This document shows, one piece after another, positions 59,401-64,000 of a DNA stretch of 64,000 nucleotides. The translations under genes and the position numbers were made by a program. The stretch's first letter is position 1. Every line of letters begins with the position of its first letter. The stretch covers positions 559,959,945-560,023,944 of the forward strand of contig NC_081413.1 of assembly GCF_030272615.1 (NCBI RefSeq). Reading direction: 5' to 3'. Origin of the DNA: Cryptomeria japonica. Its lineage: Eukaryota > Streptophyta > Pinopsida > Cupressales > Cupressaceae. The notes under the pieces were generated by a model, which was given only the letters and a program-made list of their open reading frames with translations, was not told where the DNA came from and ran no database searches.

Positions 59401-60243
59401 GATTGCTGCTATGGCAGCTGCTCTATCAGACTTAAGTTATATTTTGCCTAATAATTGCTACACTTGGGACTTGGGAGTAGTTTTTGGTAGCTGTTACCAT
59501 ACAATCTGGAAGTGTTATGTAATTATTCTCATATCAAGGTCAGAGGCCCCTATAGAAATCCCACTATTATATCTAGAAGAATAAAATATTTTCGTTCAGC
59601 TTTGAAAGACCCTTTGGAGTCTTGGAAGATTAACTAGTGGTGAGTAAAGAGATAGAGAAAGATTAAGCAGCAGATGAGAGTGTGAGGATCATGCCATTCT
59701 TTATCCCATATGACCTTGGTCTCCAGAAGTTGTATACTAAATTACTAATCAATTTCCAAAGGGATAATTTTATATTTTATACATATGCATGCATCTATGC
59801 TTGTGTTCAGGTAACACTAGACAAGGCAGCTGTGTATGTCTCAAAAACTACTGTTCAATGTAGAAAGATGAATATCTAGTTTCAATTGTAGCCAGAATCC
59901 TGAACTTATGAGCAATGTTATGATTGCACATGTGACATAATTCTTTAAAAAGGAACAAAAGCAACTGCTATAATTATTAATAACCACCTGCCAAATTTGC
60001 AACTCAATTTTATTATGTCATTTAAGGGCCTTCCGCATGTTCTGTGGGCACTAAATGAAAAAAAGAACAAAAGAACAGAACAGAATTTACAACATATAAA
60101 AGCAACATAAACATAGAGTGGGGGCAGTTACCTTGAGAAATTTCGCTCTCCCAAAGTACTCCTCTTGTTTCAGCCGTGATGTCTTTATATATCGTGAAAC
60201 ATAAGTGGCTCTACCATCTTTAATTCTGAGACCATGGATCATT
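17184..60243 (-). CDS. CCD1: Carotenoid 9,10(9',10')-cleavage dioxygenase 1, split gene, 5' end missing
   Basis: CCD1 enzymes are non-heme Fe(II) dioxygenases in the cytosol. They cut the 9,10 and 9',10' double bonds of carotenoids and apocarotenoids, giving C13 products such as ionones. Ten exons are visible: 60132-60243, 24777-24876, 24502-24564, 19859-19969, 19407-19591, 19036-19174, 18591-18708, 18382-18483, 17964-18215 and 17307-17418. All phases agree. The four iron-binding His motifs known for the family are present: TAHPK, MMHDF, IFHN and GFHAFF. About 430 residues are encoded here against about 540 in the family, and the missing part is the N-terminus. The motif just before MIHGLRI (normally WFDGDG) was not found up to 64000, so the first exons lie beyond the window. 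No stop or frameshift is seen, so the gene is probably functional. Confidence 0.95.
17964..18215 (-). CDS. CCD1: CCD1 exon with [16 protein letters not shown]
   Basis: 252 bases, the largest exon seen. Contains [26 protein letters not shown] and [17 protein letters not shown], all typical of the late part of CCD1. Acceptor GTGCAG, donor CTGG|GTATGG. Confidence 0.96.
18382..18483 (-). CDS. CCD1: CCD1 exon with [18 protein letters not shown]
   Basis: 102 bases. Encodes [18 protein letters not shown] followed by [11 protein letters not shown]. Acceptor GATCAG, donor GGCAG|GTAAG. Confidence 0.95.
18591..18708 (-). CDS. CCD1: CCD1 exon with [15 protein letters not shown]
   Basis: 118 bases. Joins the previous exon to give FHN-(A)[15 protein letters not shown] and ends KLGNFQNEL. 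Acceptor TTAG, donor CT|GTATGT. Confidence 0.95.
19036..19174 (-). CDS. CCD1: CCD1 exon with iron-binding FHN
   Basis: 139 bases. Encodes [30 protein letters not shown] and [13 protein letters not shown]. The His of FHN is the third iron ligand. Acceptor CTCAG, donor AATG|GTAATG. Confidence 0.96.
19407..19591 (-). CDS. CCD1: CCD1 exon with iron-binding MMHDF
   Basis: 185 bases. Starts with the end of a Gly codon followed by [18 protein letters not shown], and contains [20 protein letters not shown]. The His of MMHDF is the second iron ligand of the family. Donor AAAG|GTATTT, phase 0. Confidence 0.96.
19618..19886. repeat. 133-bp tandem duplication across an exon-intron junction
   Basis: Copy 1 (19618-19750) and copy 2 (19751-19886) both start gcattacttatttg and share ttttgttttaaa, ttactagtaact and ggatcaatctt.gggtgtgc. 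Copy 2 carries the true 3' end of a CCD1 exon and its donor. Copy 1 is an intronic duplicate in which the donor ACAG|GTAG has become CACAGTAGTAG. Confidence 0.9.
19859..19969 (-). CDS. CCD1: CCD1 exon with iron-binding TAHPK
   Basis: 111 bases. Encodes [18 protein letters not shown] and [15 protein letters not shown]. The His in AHPK corresponds to the first iron ligand in this family (His298 in maize VP14). Donor ACAG|GTAGCA. Its 3' edge lies inside a tandem duplication. Confidence 0.95.
21423..21510 (+). promoter_or_regulatory. LTR core promoter with telo-box-like element
   Basis: TATATA at 21423-21428, then AAACCCTAATTAGGGTAT at 21493-21510, nearly palindromic. The same pair is found in the LTR at 44612-44650. 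The role is inferred from position only. Confidence 0.5.
22003..22082 (+). repeat. Short direct repeat cagaccttgttmttg
   Basis: agaccttgttattgctttggac recurs as agaccttgttcttg and ggacctcgttct, with ttattgccttggac between. Three degenerate units inside an LTR. Confidence 0.6.
23971..24030 (+). repeat. 20-bp tandem repeat, three units
   Basis: Unit gtgttctaggcaatgacaag at 23971, then gtgatctaggcaatgacaag at 23991, then gtgttcaaagcaatgacgac at 24011. Period exactly 20. Confidence 0.92.
24502..24564 (-). CDS. CCD1: CCD1 exon with [18 protein letters not shown]
   Basis: 63 bases between ATACAG and CCAT|GTAATA. Encodes [20 protein letters not shown], highly conserved in the family. The last base starts a Tyr codon completed 4.5 kb further on. 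Confidence 0.95.
24565..24776 (-). other. CCD1: GC-AG intron of CCD1
   Basis: 212 bp, starts GCAAGT and ends ATACAG. The donor otherwise fits the consensus AG|GCAAGT perfectly, which is how known functional GC-AG introns compensate for the weak GC. No GT in the neighbourhood restores the conserved protein frame. Confidence 0.85.
24777..24876 (-). CDS. CCD1: CCD1 exon with [11 protein letters not shown]
   Basis: 100 bases, 33 codons plus one base. The acceptor is CTACAG. The 3' side reads ACAG|GCAAGT, so the intron starts with GC, not GT. The next exon starts CCAACACAG and the joined codon gives Ala, as in CCD1 (TANTAL). Confidence 0.95.
25300..26336 (+). pseudogene. LINE ORF1 relic
   Basis: First part of a plant L1-type LINE. 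The frame at 25300-25557 contains [14 protein letters not shown] and KVL, which fits the DUF4283 domain found in ORF1 of plant LINEs. Beyond it the frame changes several times. Near 26190 a basic stretch ([17 protein letters not shown]) precedes ORF2. The 5' end is not defined and could reach back to about 25100. Confidence 0.7.
26337..26970 (+). pseudogene. LINE ORF2 endonuclease relic
   Basis: Start of LINE ORF2. [11 protein letters not shown] at about 26350 is the conserved opening of the APE-type endonuclease, with its Trp codon turned into TAG. Further on are LQDTK, a GNFNAI box near 26735 and GSYTSSNRQ near 26860, all in different frames. The segment breaks off into an LTR insertion. 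Confidence 0.85.
26970..28465 (-). mobile_element. LTR-like insertion inside the LINE
   Basis: Interrupts the LINE between the endonuclease and the conserved [10 protein letters not shown] region that resumes near 28525. A TATATAAAG box on the minus strand (27577-27586) suggests a minus-oriented LTR. The lower-numbered side (28465) may start TGTCATTTTATGACACC on the minus strand. Exact ends and target duplication were not found. It carries a striking minisatellite at 27919-28350. Confidence 0.6.
27919..28350. repeat. Complex minisatellite (ggaacttgggaacctggggg type)
   Basis: Modules gacttaggaacttgggaacc, tgggggttccggagttcc, ggtaacttcggagacc and gtcaccgaagttgggaa are repeated in varied order 3 to 6 times. 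Because the units lack stops, open frames of 67-73 codons appear on both strands; these are by-products, not genes. G-rich on the plus strand. Confidence 0.92.
28466..29748 (+). pseudogene. LINE ORF2 linker and first half of reverse transcriptase
   Basis: Continues the [17 protein letters not shown] is the end of the endonuclease; GPFRFELM and [12 protein letters not shown] form the linker. Then comes the reverse transcriptase: [39 protein letters not shown] and [11 protein letters not shown]. The last is the first catalytic Asp block. The frame ends at 29748, exactly where the Gypsy element is inserted. Confidence 0.9.
29744..29748. repeat. Target site duplication ATTGT (left)
   Basis: Identical to 42240-42244 on the other side of the Gypsy element. 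Removing the element and one copy rejoins the LINE. Confidence 0.92.
29749..30080 (-). mobile_element. 3' LTR of the Gypsy element
   Basis: On the minus strand starts TGTAGACGGCAAG and ends GGGAGTAAACA. Matches 41904-42239 over its whole length. Contains GCAATAAAGTTATATC, a likely polyadenylation region. Confidence 0.92.
30081..30097 (-). other. Polypurine tract of the Gypsy element
   Basis: CTTTTTGGGGGGCCTGA on the minus strand directly before the 3' LTR, where plus-strand DNA synthesis is primed. Confidence 0.7.
30120..32594 (-). pseudogene. Gypsy accessory ORF II (unknown function)
   Basis: The open part 31890-32594 encodes 234 residues including [20 protein letters not shown] and [15 protein letters not shown]. 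After a stop and frameshift, further pieces follow in other frames: [18 protein letters not shown] near 31750 and a charged, probably coiled-coil end [18 protein letters not shown] near 30230. A protein of this kind behind integrase is found in Tat/Athila elements. Its job is unknown to me; I see no clear membrane segment to support an envelope role. A (CT)8 run at 30951-30966 lies inside it. Confidence 0.6.
32903..33748 (+). mobile_element. Solo LTR nested in the Gypsy element
   Basis: Separates the two accessory coding regions. Ends TGTTGTGAAT and CTCAACA give the TGTTG/CAACA pattern. A TATAAATG box is near 33231, and a GTTTTTCACCTCCAAGAGGGAGG block near the end resembles Copia LTR tails. 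No exact target duplication was found; the left end could also be 32922. Confidence 0.6.
33749..35324 (-). pseudogene. Gypsy accessory coding region I, in frame with integrase
   Basis: About 525 codons that directly continue the integrase frame on the minus strand, with about nine stops (mostly TAG or TGA) but no frameshift needed. It starts [20 protein letters not shown], followed by an acidic part ([11 protein letters not shown]), then [15 protein letters not shown] and the Cys pair [10 protein letters not shown]. Next is a very Lys-rich part (34032-34514), then a short repeat [21 protein letters not shown] do not recognise a domain. It may be a separate protein or a readthrough extension of pol; which one cannot be told from a dead copy. 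Confidence 0.6.
35325..36859 (-). pseudogene. Gypsy integrase
   Basis: Inserts element DNA into the genome. Zinc-binding N-terminus near 36671-36859 ([10 protein letters not shown]) and a CDTC pair near 36600. Core: RWGLNFVGP, where the first catalytic Asp is Asn, then CDRVVHFVN and [14 protein letters not shown] with the other two acidic residues kept. C-terminal part: [27 protein letters not shown] and [21 protein letters not shown] frameshift falls in a run of A at 36543-36551. A 221-bp tandem duplication breaks the C-terminus. Confidence 0.88.
35510..35951 (-). repeat. 221-bp tandem duplication in the integrase end
   Basis: Copy 1 at 35510-35730, copy 2 at 35731-35951; both start catccaatgtgaagagtttc and end ccatcatacgt. 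221 is not a multiple of 3, so it also shifts the frame. Confidence 0.92.
36950..37350 (-). pseudogene. Gypsy RNase H
   Basis: Degrades the RNA strand after reverse transcription. [15 protein letters not shown] carries the first catalytic Asp. [20 protein letters not shown] and [11 protein letters not shown] follow, as in Gypsy RNase H; the E of TTERE matches a catalytic Glu. A TAG replaces a Gln codon in VDH(Q)ALMYL at about 37127. Confidence 0.88.
37350..38460 (-). pseudogene. Gypsy reverse transcriptase
   Basis: Opens [18 protein letters not shown] (about 38410-38460), then [33 protein letters not shown] (first catalytic Asp block), [10 protein letters not shown] and [12 protein letters not shown]. 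The catalytic FLDDWSIYS has both Asp. A frameshift lies near 37590. Right after THLK the frame jumps to RNase H, so the thumb and connection part, normally over 100 residues, is deleted. Confidence 0.92.
38829..39386 (-). pseudogene. Gypsy aspartic protease
   Basis: 186-codon open frame. [11 protein letters not shown] is the active-site motif (DxGS type) and [10 protein letters not shown] the conserved flap-side motif (I/L-L-G-R). It matures the Gag-Pol product. The Asp is kept. The spacer to RT (38341-38787) is acidic. Confidence 0.88.
39632..41719 (-). pseudogene. Gypsy gag with four zinc knuckles
   Basis: Capsid-nucleocapsid protein, broken by stops and frameshifts. The core near 40600-40790 reads [32 protein letters not shown]; 40230-40490 gives [18 protein letters not shown] and YNRAMDIES. 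Knuckles at 39700-40180: [13 protein letters not shown] (one residue short), [14 protein letters not shown] (last Cys is Tyr), [14 protein letters not shown] and [14 protein letters not shown] (both complete CX2CX4HX4C). An acidic Ser-rich stretch lies at 41035-41290. Confidence 0.88.
41886..41900 (-). other. Primer binding site of the Gypsy element
   Basis: TGGTATCGTTGCCGA on the minus strand, 3 bases after the 5' LTR. It resembles the tRNA-Asp-type site (TGGCGCCGTTGCCGG) of Tat/Athila elements, with two or three changes. Confidence 0.6.
41904..42239 (-). mobile_element. 5' LTR of the Gypsy element
   Basis: On the minus strand starts TGTAGACGGCAATTATG; its last two bases are TA instead of the CA kept in the other copy. 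Followed on its outer side by the ATTGT duplication. Confidence 0.92.
42240..42244. repeat. Target site duplication ATTGT (right)
   Basis: Partner of 29744-29748. Confidence 0.92.
42245..43121 (+). pseudogene. LINE ORF2, second half of reverse transcriptase
   Basis: Picks up right after the Gypsy target duplication. [20 protein letters not shown] (from about 42373) is the motif GLRQGDPLSP...L of LINE reverse transcriptases, degraded. Later pieces such as CKYLG and [13 protein letters not shown] fit the thumb region. Several stops and frameshifts. The YADD catalytic box was not found. Confidence 0.8.
44612..44650 (+). promoter_or_regulatory. LTR TATA box and telo-box palindrome
   Basis: TATATA at 44612-44617. 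AAACCCTAATTAGGGTTT at 44633-44650 is a perfect 18-bp palindrome made of two facing telo-boxes (AAACCCTA). In plants telo-boxes occur in promoters of growth-related genes; here the role is inferred. Confidence 0.6.
46061..46300 (+). repeat. 85-bp tandem repeat, three units
   Basis: Units begin tttyggcgcc at 46061, 46145 and 46231. Each continues with ccttgggcggaa.ttt, ctatg and a shared gaatttgtcc block. Looser relatives of the GGCGCC/GGGCGG words occur back to about 45500. Confidence 0.88.
46562..46650 (+). repeat. Two hairpins in the 4.5-kb LTR
   Basis: ACTTACTAA aaa TTAGTAAGT near 46562 and ACTTTCT aaaaat AGAAAGT near 46640. Both are inverted repeats with short loops and alike in wording. 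Confidence 0.75.
47619..49150 (+). pseudogene. LINE ORF2 C-terminus: zf-RVT and RNase H
   Basis: Resumes after the 4.5-kb solo LTR. About 48110-48300 encodes [15 protein letters not shown], then [19 protein letters not shown] and [14 protein letters not shown], the zf-RVT zinc-binding domain. About 48645-48720 gives [20 protein letters not shown], the start of an RNase H domain, whose first catalytic Asp is present. Then comes [16 protein letters not shown] and a stop. A C-terminal RNase H is known in some plant L1 elements. Confidence 0.88.
49151..49591 (+). other. LINE 3' tail region
   Basis: About 440 bases after the LINE stop with no coding frame. The last five bases (AATTT) are the target site of the Copia element that follows. 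Confidence 0.5.
49592..50144 (+). mobile_element. 5' LTR of the Copia element
   Basis: 553 bp, TGTTCAGTTC to ATTTCTTCA. Shares the start pattern TGTTnAnTTnTnTAGC and internal blocks with the copies at 20166 and 57137. Confidence 0.9.
50145..50159 (+). other. Primer binding site of the Copia element
   Basis: TGGTATTAAAGCTAG directly follows the LTR; compare TGGTATCAGAGC, complementary to initiator tRNA-Met. Confidence 0.75.
50870..51200 (+). pseudogene. Copia nucleocapsid and protease relic
   Basis: A perfect zinc knuckle, [14 protein letters not shown] (50956-50997), is preceded by a basic stretch. At 51121-51150 [10 protein letters not shown] corresponds to the Copia protease motif (V/L)DSGASRHMT: Asp kept, Ser replaced by Lys. 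The gag part before the knuckle is not readable. Confidence 0.78.
51466..51871 (+). repeat. Interspersed 12-mer array AGCTCAAAGACT
   Basis: Exact copies start at 51466, 51513, 51587, 51703, 51791 and 51860; a one-base variant ATCTCAAAGACT starts at 51641. Spacing is irregular, 47-88 bases, and the DNA between is not repeated. Confidence 0.93.
53685..54020 (+). repeat. Degenerate repeat gcaaaatcgggttttttgga
   Basis: Units of about 55-65 bases: (ag)gcaaaatcgggttttttgga, then (at)gcaagtttaaaat, then tcaaaaatgcacttt. About six units with many changes. Other frames on the minus strand are by-products. Confidence 0.85.
54555..56103 (+). pseudogene. Copia pol relic with reverse transcriptase
   Basis: [20 protein letters not shown] (54660-54730) is the pre-integrase region. 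The integrase core is missing. The reverse transcriptase follows: [23 protein letters not shown], then in other frames [14 protein letters not shown], and at 55352-55570 [16 protein letters not shown] and [16 protein letters not shown] with the YVDD catalytic box intact. RNase H traces run to about 56100 ([13 protein letters not shown]). Many stops. Confidence 0.9.
56104..57061 (+). mobile_element. Solo LTR, TGTCATGTCCCC type
   Basis: Interrupts the Copia RNase H; Copia sequence resumes near 57062. Starts TGTCATGTCCCCTCCC, preceded by GAGTT; GAGTG follows at 57062. This is a one-mismatch target duplication candidate, but the LTR end then lacks a CA. Very AT-rich near 56150-56300. Confidence 0.6.
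57062..57136 (+). pseudogene. Copia pol C-terminus
   Basis: Pieces EAFKDKYWC and NSFLAKMEC followed by a stop fit the usual end of Copia pol, directly before the 3' LTR. Confidence 0.65.
57137..58014 (+). mobile_element. 3' LTR of the Copia element, interrupted
   Basis: TGTTGATTATTTTAGC to ATTTCTTCA. 878 bp because a 344-bp solo LTR sits inside; without it the length is about 534, close to the 5' LTR. Confidence 0.9.
57330..57673 (+). mobile_element. Solo Gypsy LTR inside the Copia 3' LTR
   Basis: Starts TGTAGTCAGCG, contains GCGAATAAAGATATATT and ends CAGTAAACA. This matches the plan of the Gypsy LTRs at 29749 and 41904 (TGTAGACGGC, GCAATAAAGTTATATC, GAGTAAACA), so it is a relative. Flanks GATGT and AATGC could be a target duplication with two transitions. 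Confidence 0.72.
58020..58831 (+). mobile_element. Intron DNA with LTR-like block
   Basis: From 58249 the sequence TGTTGGTGTGAATAAGG resembles the start of many plant LTRs, and a TTTATAAG box lies near 58493. No 3' end or partner was found. Low confidence. Confidence 0.35.
58832..59210. mobile_element. hAT-like inverted-repeat element (MITE)
   Basis: 379 bp, non-coding. Ends CTAAGTCACA and TGTGACTTAG are exact inverted repeats of 10 bp; CTTCTAGC flanks both sides (58824-58831 and 59211-59218), an 8-bp target duplication as left by hAT transposases. Inside both ends are CGAATT-rich stretches (for example CGAATTCGAATTCGAATT at 59176-59193). Confidence 0.82.
59219..60131. other. End of the giant CCD1 intron
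   Basis: About 900 bases without clear repeats or coding frames. A 62-codon frame at 59396-59584 matches nothing. Confidence 0.5.
60132..60243 (-). CDS. CCD1: CCD1 exon with [10 protein letters not shown]
   Basis: 112 bases. The acceptor reads TTTTTTGCACAG and the donor AAG|GTAAC. The first base completes a glycine codon of the previous, unseen exon. The translation [18 protein letters not shown]...AKFLK matches the conserved region near residue 110 of plant CCD1. It is separated from the next exon by 35,255 bp. Confidence 0.95.
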
Positions 60244-61419
60244 CTGTGCAAAAAACATTATATAAAGAAATGTAAGAAAATATTGATATTGCTAATATGG
60301 CTCTCTGCAAGATATTGAACATGTTAATGGCTCTAAACCACATAAGATCAGATTATCCACTGATGGTGCATTCTGAAATGGAATTTATACAAGAAAAAAT
60401 AGTTTTAAGTTGGCAAAGTTAGGTTCTTTTGAGGTGCTTGAACTCAAGGTGAGACTTCATATCATTATAATTCTTCTTTACCGTGTCTCAGAGAATATTA
60501 AATAATATTGCTTCATATATTTCAAGTATTATATGATAAGGAAATAAAGATAGCGCTCTTATTCTCTCATATTGTTTTCTATTAGTCTTTTTCGCTGTCC
60601 ATCCATCTCTGAGTTGAAAAAGAACAAGCAGCAAAGAACTTGTTATAAACTTTGTAGATATTTTTTGTTTGATAAGGGTAAATTTGTCTAGCTAACCAGC
60701 TATATAAATTGTGCAGTGTTGCAAATTATCTTTTGGGGTTTCTTTGCTTTAATCTTCAATTATAATTAATTATTTATCAAACATTTTGAAGGAGAAAGAT
60801 TGATTGGACACCCATAAACGTTGGCTACAGCTTAAATTGTTAGAAATATTAAGAATGCCTACTTAGTTAATTTAATTATTATTTTGGATAATCATTAGGA
60901 TGTAAATGGTCATTTATACCTACAGTACCGAAATCTTGATTGTATTAAATAATTTCCATTTGGGAATTCGCAATAATGAATTCTTACTCTTCAATTTCTA
61001 ATGTTCTAGCTTCTCCATCATGCAGACTTAGAACTATTCTCTGAGCCATGGCTCATGCACGGTAAATAATAATAAATATATTTGTGATGTGATATTGTGA
61101 TGTCTATGCAATGATGAAGATAAGGCACAATCCAAAGTGAAGGTGTGAACCCCAGCATTTCTCAGTACAAAACTGAAGCAACACTGTTCTGTTTTCCATG
61201 CCCTTTGCAAAGGTAGGGTGCCATTTTAATAGGGTGCCATTTTAAGTCTAATCCTATACTACAACTTTTGGGCATTTACTGACTAATACATTTTTCACCT
61301 TTCCCACCACTATTTGTTAGTGTTAGGTCGATTCTTTTCAATGAGAATTGAATGGTGTGCAGCAGGTGTTTCTGTTCAGGAAGCCAATTCTTCTGTGGGG
61401 AGTTTCAAGCCCGGACCTA
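60244..61419. other. Upstream CCD1 intron or 5' region
   Basis: No sign of the preceding CCD1 exon on the minus strand. AT-rich, with nothing recognisable. Confidence 0.5.
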
Positions 61420-61957
61420 TTACTGAACTCTTTCAACTCTGAAAGTTAGAAGATCTGGGCATCCATGGGGTTCAATTATAGGCTGAAAGAGAGACTGATT
61501 TGAGGAGAAGAGTGGAGGATGGAGAACAAGATTTGAAGCACCAGAATCTTCTTGTGAAGGTGAGGTGGAGCTCAATGAAGCAGTGCCACAGAGTAGAGCC
61601 AATATAAAGTCCACAAATATTTATATACACAGCAGCAGAACTCTTGCATTCTAATATGGTTGAACATTTCACTAAACATTCCATAACCTTGGCAGACAGC
61701 TGAACCACCAGAAGGCCATTCTTCCATGGTGTAAGAAATGAAGCACCAAAGTGATGCAACAAACTGATGAAGGAAGGAGTGAAAGAGCATAACCCTCCAA
61801 CACATATGATCCAAGCACCTTCACTATGCTGGATGCCACAGGAACCGTTCTCGGGCATATCTTTCCATCCACAACACTGACACCAAGTCCTACAGATAAT
61901 AGCACAGTGTGTGGATAATTCAGAGAAAGCACCAATGCTTTTATGAGGTCCCAACAA
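61420..61957 (-). pseudogene. Coding-like relic of unknown protein
   Basis: A 161-codon frame (61472-61957) overlaps 87- and 80-codon frames on the same strand. Plausible protein-like pieces alternate between frames: VVDGKICPRTVPVASSIVK and SYVLEGYALSL in one, SLLHHFGASFLTPWKNGLLV and AKVMECLVKCSTI in another. This suggests a frameshifted coding sequence. I do not recognise the protein. The composition, richer in GC than its surroundings, supports a relic of a gene or retro-copy. Confidence 0.4.
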
Positions 61958-62479
61958 GACTACGTGCTCAGAATGTGGTGATGTTGTTTGCTCCAGATGT
62001 TCAATTCAAGTACATAGGATTTGCTATGTGAAAGCAGTCCCTTACAACAAAAGATTCTGAGTCATCAAATGTATAAGAAGATATACCAAAAAGAATATAT
62101 CCCATATTGAGGAAAATAAACTTTTATTTTAACACACATAGTCATACACATCAAATGTCCTAGTAATTTGACACTCTCAATAGAAGAATTCTTTGAGCCA
62201 TAAAAGTCCACTGGACTGAATAACAATACACTACTCTTGGATGCCTTATGAAGAGTGTATTGTACTCTTCAAATAAGACATCTTTCTATAGCTAAATAGT
62301 GTTTGCAGAATGAATTTTATAAGCCCCAAAGAGACCAAGAAAAATGGTAGGGCCAAAATCAATGCTCAGGGACAAACAATTGCTGAATGATGATGAAAAA
62401 GTTGAAAAAATTCCAATGCAACTGGCAGACATCAAAAGTCAACTACTAGAATTTGAGTAAGAAGTTTAAAATGATCCAA
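61958..62479. other. Spacer before a Copia fragment
   Basis: No recognisable content; may include the upstream part of the following Copia relic. Confidence 0.4.
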
Positions 62480-63720
62480 TAGTGATGATCATACTCTGTA
62501 CTCTAATTTCCCCAACTGAAGTGTTTGTTACCTCCTTGAGCATCTCCAATTGCAAAGTTACATATCAAGACCTTGTTGGATTACTTCAACAACAAGAATT
62601 ACAGCAAGCTTTGACAACAATGGAAAAGAAAAGGTTCTTTCTTTCCAAAAAGAATGGAAGATCTTTCAGCCAAATAGGGAAGCCCTTTGGCCAAATAAAA
62701 GTTCCTGCAACTTAAAGAGTTTTATGAGAAAGGTGAAGAACTACAGCCAATAGTAACTTGTCAAATTGTCGCAAGTTATCCCATGACACAAAAGACTTGA
62801 TATAGAGGATTTGCACAGAAAAATTAAGAAAATATTGAAGGCCACAAAAGACACCAAAATCTACAACATCAAAACAATATTACCAATGATGTTGAGAATA
62901 ATTATGTAAAAAATGCTAAAAGTAATTATGAAGTAGTCATCCAAGTGCTGACCTAGTTCCATAATGTACTAAAAGACGAAAAGGAACATGTCTAGGAGGA
63001 AAGACTAGATTCACAGCTAAAATAGCATAGGACAGTCAATCTAAGAATGCTCTCAAAATTAGAGGTAAAGCTATATTCCTCTGTCTCGCTGTAAAAATAA
63101 ATTTGAATTCAAATGCATCTTGTTCGTTTCTCAAATGAAGAGGAATCTAATGTCAGTGAGTCACATGATCGACAACAATTTGAAAATTAAATGATGTGAA
63201 AGGATGTCACAAATTTTGTCTAATTAAAGAAAAAGACAAGCATAGTAAAAATGTGGCAAAGAGTCTAGAGAGGCATGTTCATCTTTGGTGCCATACCCAC
63301 TAAATGAAACCTCGTTTATTTTTGTTTTTGTTGAATAACAAAGTTCCCTATGGCATCAATAGTTTGGAGATTTAAGTCTTGCTTATCTGATGGCAACAAG
63401 CAAGCAATAGATAATCCAGGACTACCAACCATACAGGAAGGAAATTTTGTTCTAGCAGTGTCATTGGTAAGTAACAAGATTTGAAGTTCAACAATGGCAA
63501 ATCACATCAAAGTTTAAACCAAAGTCATTCTTGACTTGGTTCACAATGATCTATGCATACCTTTTCCTCAATCTTTCAGTGTCAGTCAGTACTACTTCTT
63601 GATGATTACTCCATAAAGATGTGGGTGTCCTTGAAGAATATTTCTGAAACTTTTCAACACTTCAATAGATAGTCCATGGGCGAATAGCTATGAAGGGTAA
63701 GGAAATTTCATTCTAGTTAT
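62480..63720 (+). pseudogene. Copia gag and integrase relic
   Basis: 62550-62715 encodes CKVTYQDLVGLLQQQELQQ and FFLSKKNG, which fit the Copia gag (UBN2) end. About 63410 gives GLPTIQ of the pre-integrase region. About 63520-63660 gives LDLVHNDLCIPFP and, in another frame, LLLDDYSIKMWV and SETFQHFN, the integrase core with D residues in place. Heavily broken. Reverse transcriptase would lie beyond the window. Confidence 0.72.
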
Positions 63721-64000
63721 GTCACTGGGTGCCCTTTGAGATTTCAGTAAATTGCATGTTTGAAATAGCTCATGACTTTGTTGCCCTACTGGTATTGGCA
63801 CCGGTCTGCTGTAAACTTCACTTCTCATCACCCCAAAACAAAAACAATACATTAAAATCACTTTCTTTCAGTTATGGTTTGGTAGGTTTTTCCAACTTTT
63901 GAGCATAAAAGGTATACCAACCTAGATATATCCATTTCATTCAAGCTCATGCCTAGTAAGTTTTCTGTTGTAAAAGGTGTGCAGCCTTGTTTGTCAAACT

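Larger units (their letters stand above)
24877..60131 (-). other. CCD1: Giant CCD1 intron (35.3 kb) filled with nested retroelements
   Basis: Begins GTAACT on the minus strand and ends CTACAG. Both flanking exons are in phase 0 and encode adjacent parts of CCD1, so this is a real intron. It contains one LINE, a 12.5-kb Gypsy element, an 8.4-kb Copia element, several solo LTRs and a hAT-like element. Very long introns with retroelements are known in conifers. Confidence 0.92.

Overview
This window looks like nuclear DNA from a seed plant with a very large, repeat-swollen genome. A conifer or other gymnosperm is my best inference; the sequence does not name the species. The signs are one spliced plant gene with intact splice sites, an intron of about 35 kb, AT-rich spacer, and many old, nested retrotransposons full of stop codons. 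There are no operons, ribosome-binding sites, CRISPR arrays, rRNA or tRNA genes that I can see.

The one clear host gene lies on the minus strand: CCD1, a cytosolic carotenoid 9,10(9',10')-cleavage dioxygenase. Ten coding exons can be placed to the base (60132-60243 down to 17307-17418). Each joins its neighbour in frame, and all four iron-binding histidine motifs are present. About the first 110 residues are missing and should lie beyond base 64000. One intron starts with GC instead of GT.

Region by region. (1) 1-16850: spacer with broken retroelements: the 3' end of a Copia-type element (1-1601), a possible LTR with a C tract and telomere-like motif (4301-5700), a Ty3/Gypsy gag-protease relic (9881-11440) and a minus-strand Copia LTR with its primer site (13157-14598). 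(2) 16850-24876: the 3' two thirds of CCD1. One 4.5-kb intron holds a solo Copia LTR (20166-24386, target duplication ATCAC), itself split by another LTR. (3) 24877-60131: the giant intron. It holds one LINE cut into pieces (about 25.3-49.2 kb). Three insertions interrupt it: an LTR of about 1.5 kb, a 12.5-kb Ty3/Gypsy element (29749-42239, target duplication ATTGT) and a 4.5-kb solo LTR (43122-47613, target duplication CTTAA). Next comes an 8.4-kb Copia element (49592-58014, target duplication AATTT), itself invaded three times, then a 379-bp hAT-like inverted-repeat element (58832-59210, 8-bp target duplication). (4) 60244-64000: the next CCD1 intron or upstream DNA, with an unrecognised coding-like relic (61420-61957) and another Copia fragment (62480 to about 63720).

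The retroelements are decayed; I saw no intact retrotransposon polyprotein. The most interesting points are the giant nested intron, the GC-AG intron, a 133-bp duplication that copied an exon-intron junction, the long accessory coding region behind the Gypsy integrase, and unusual repeat arrays inside the LTRs.
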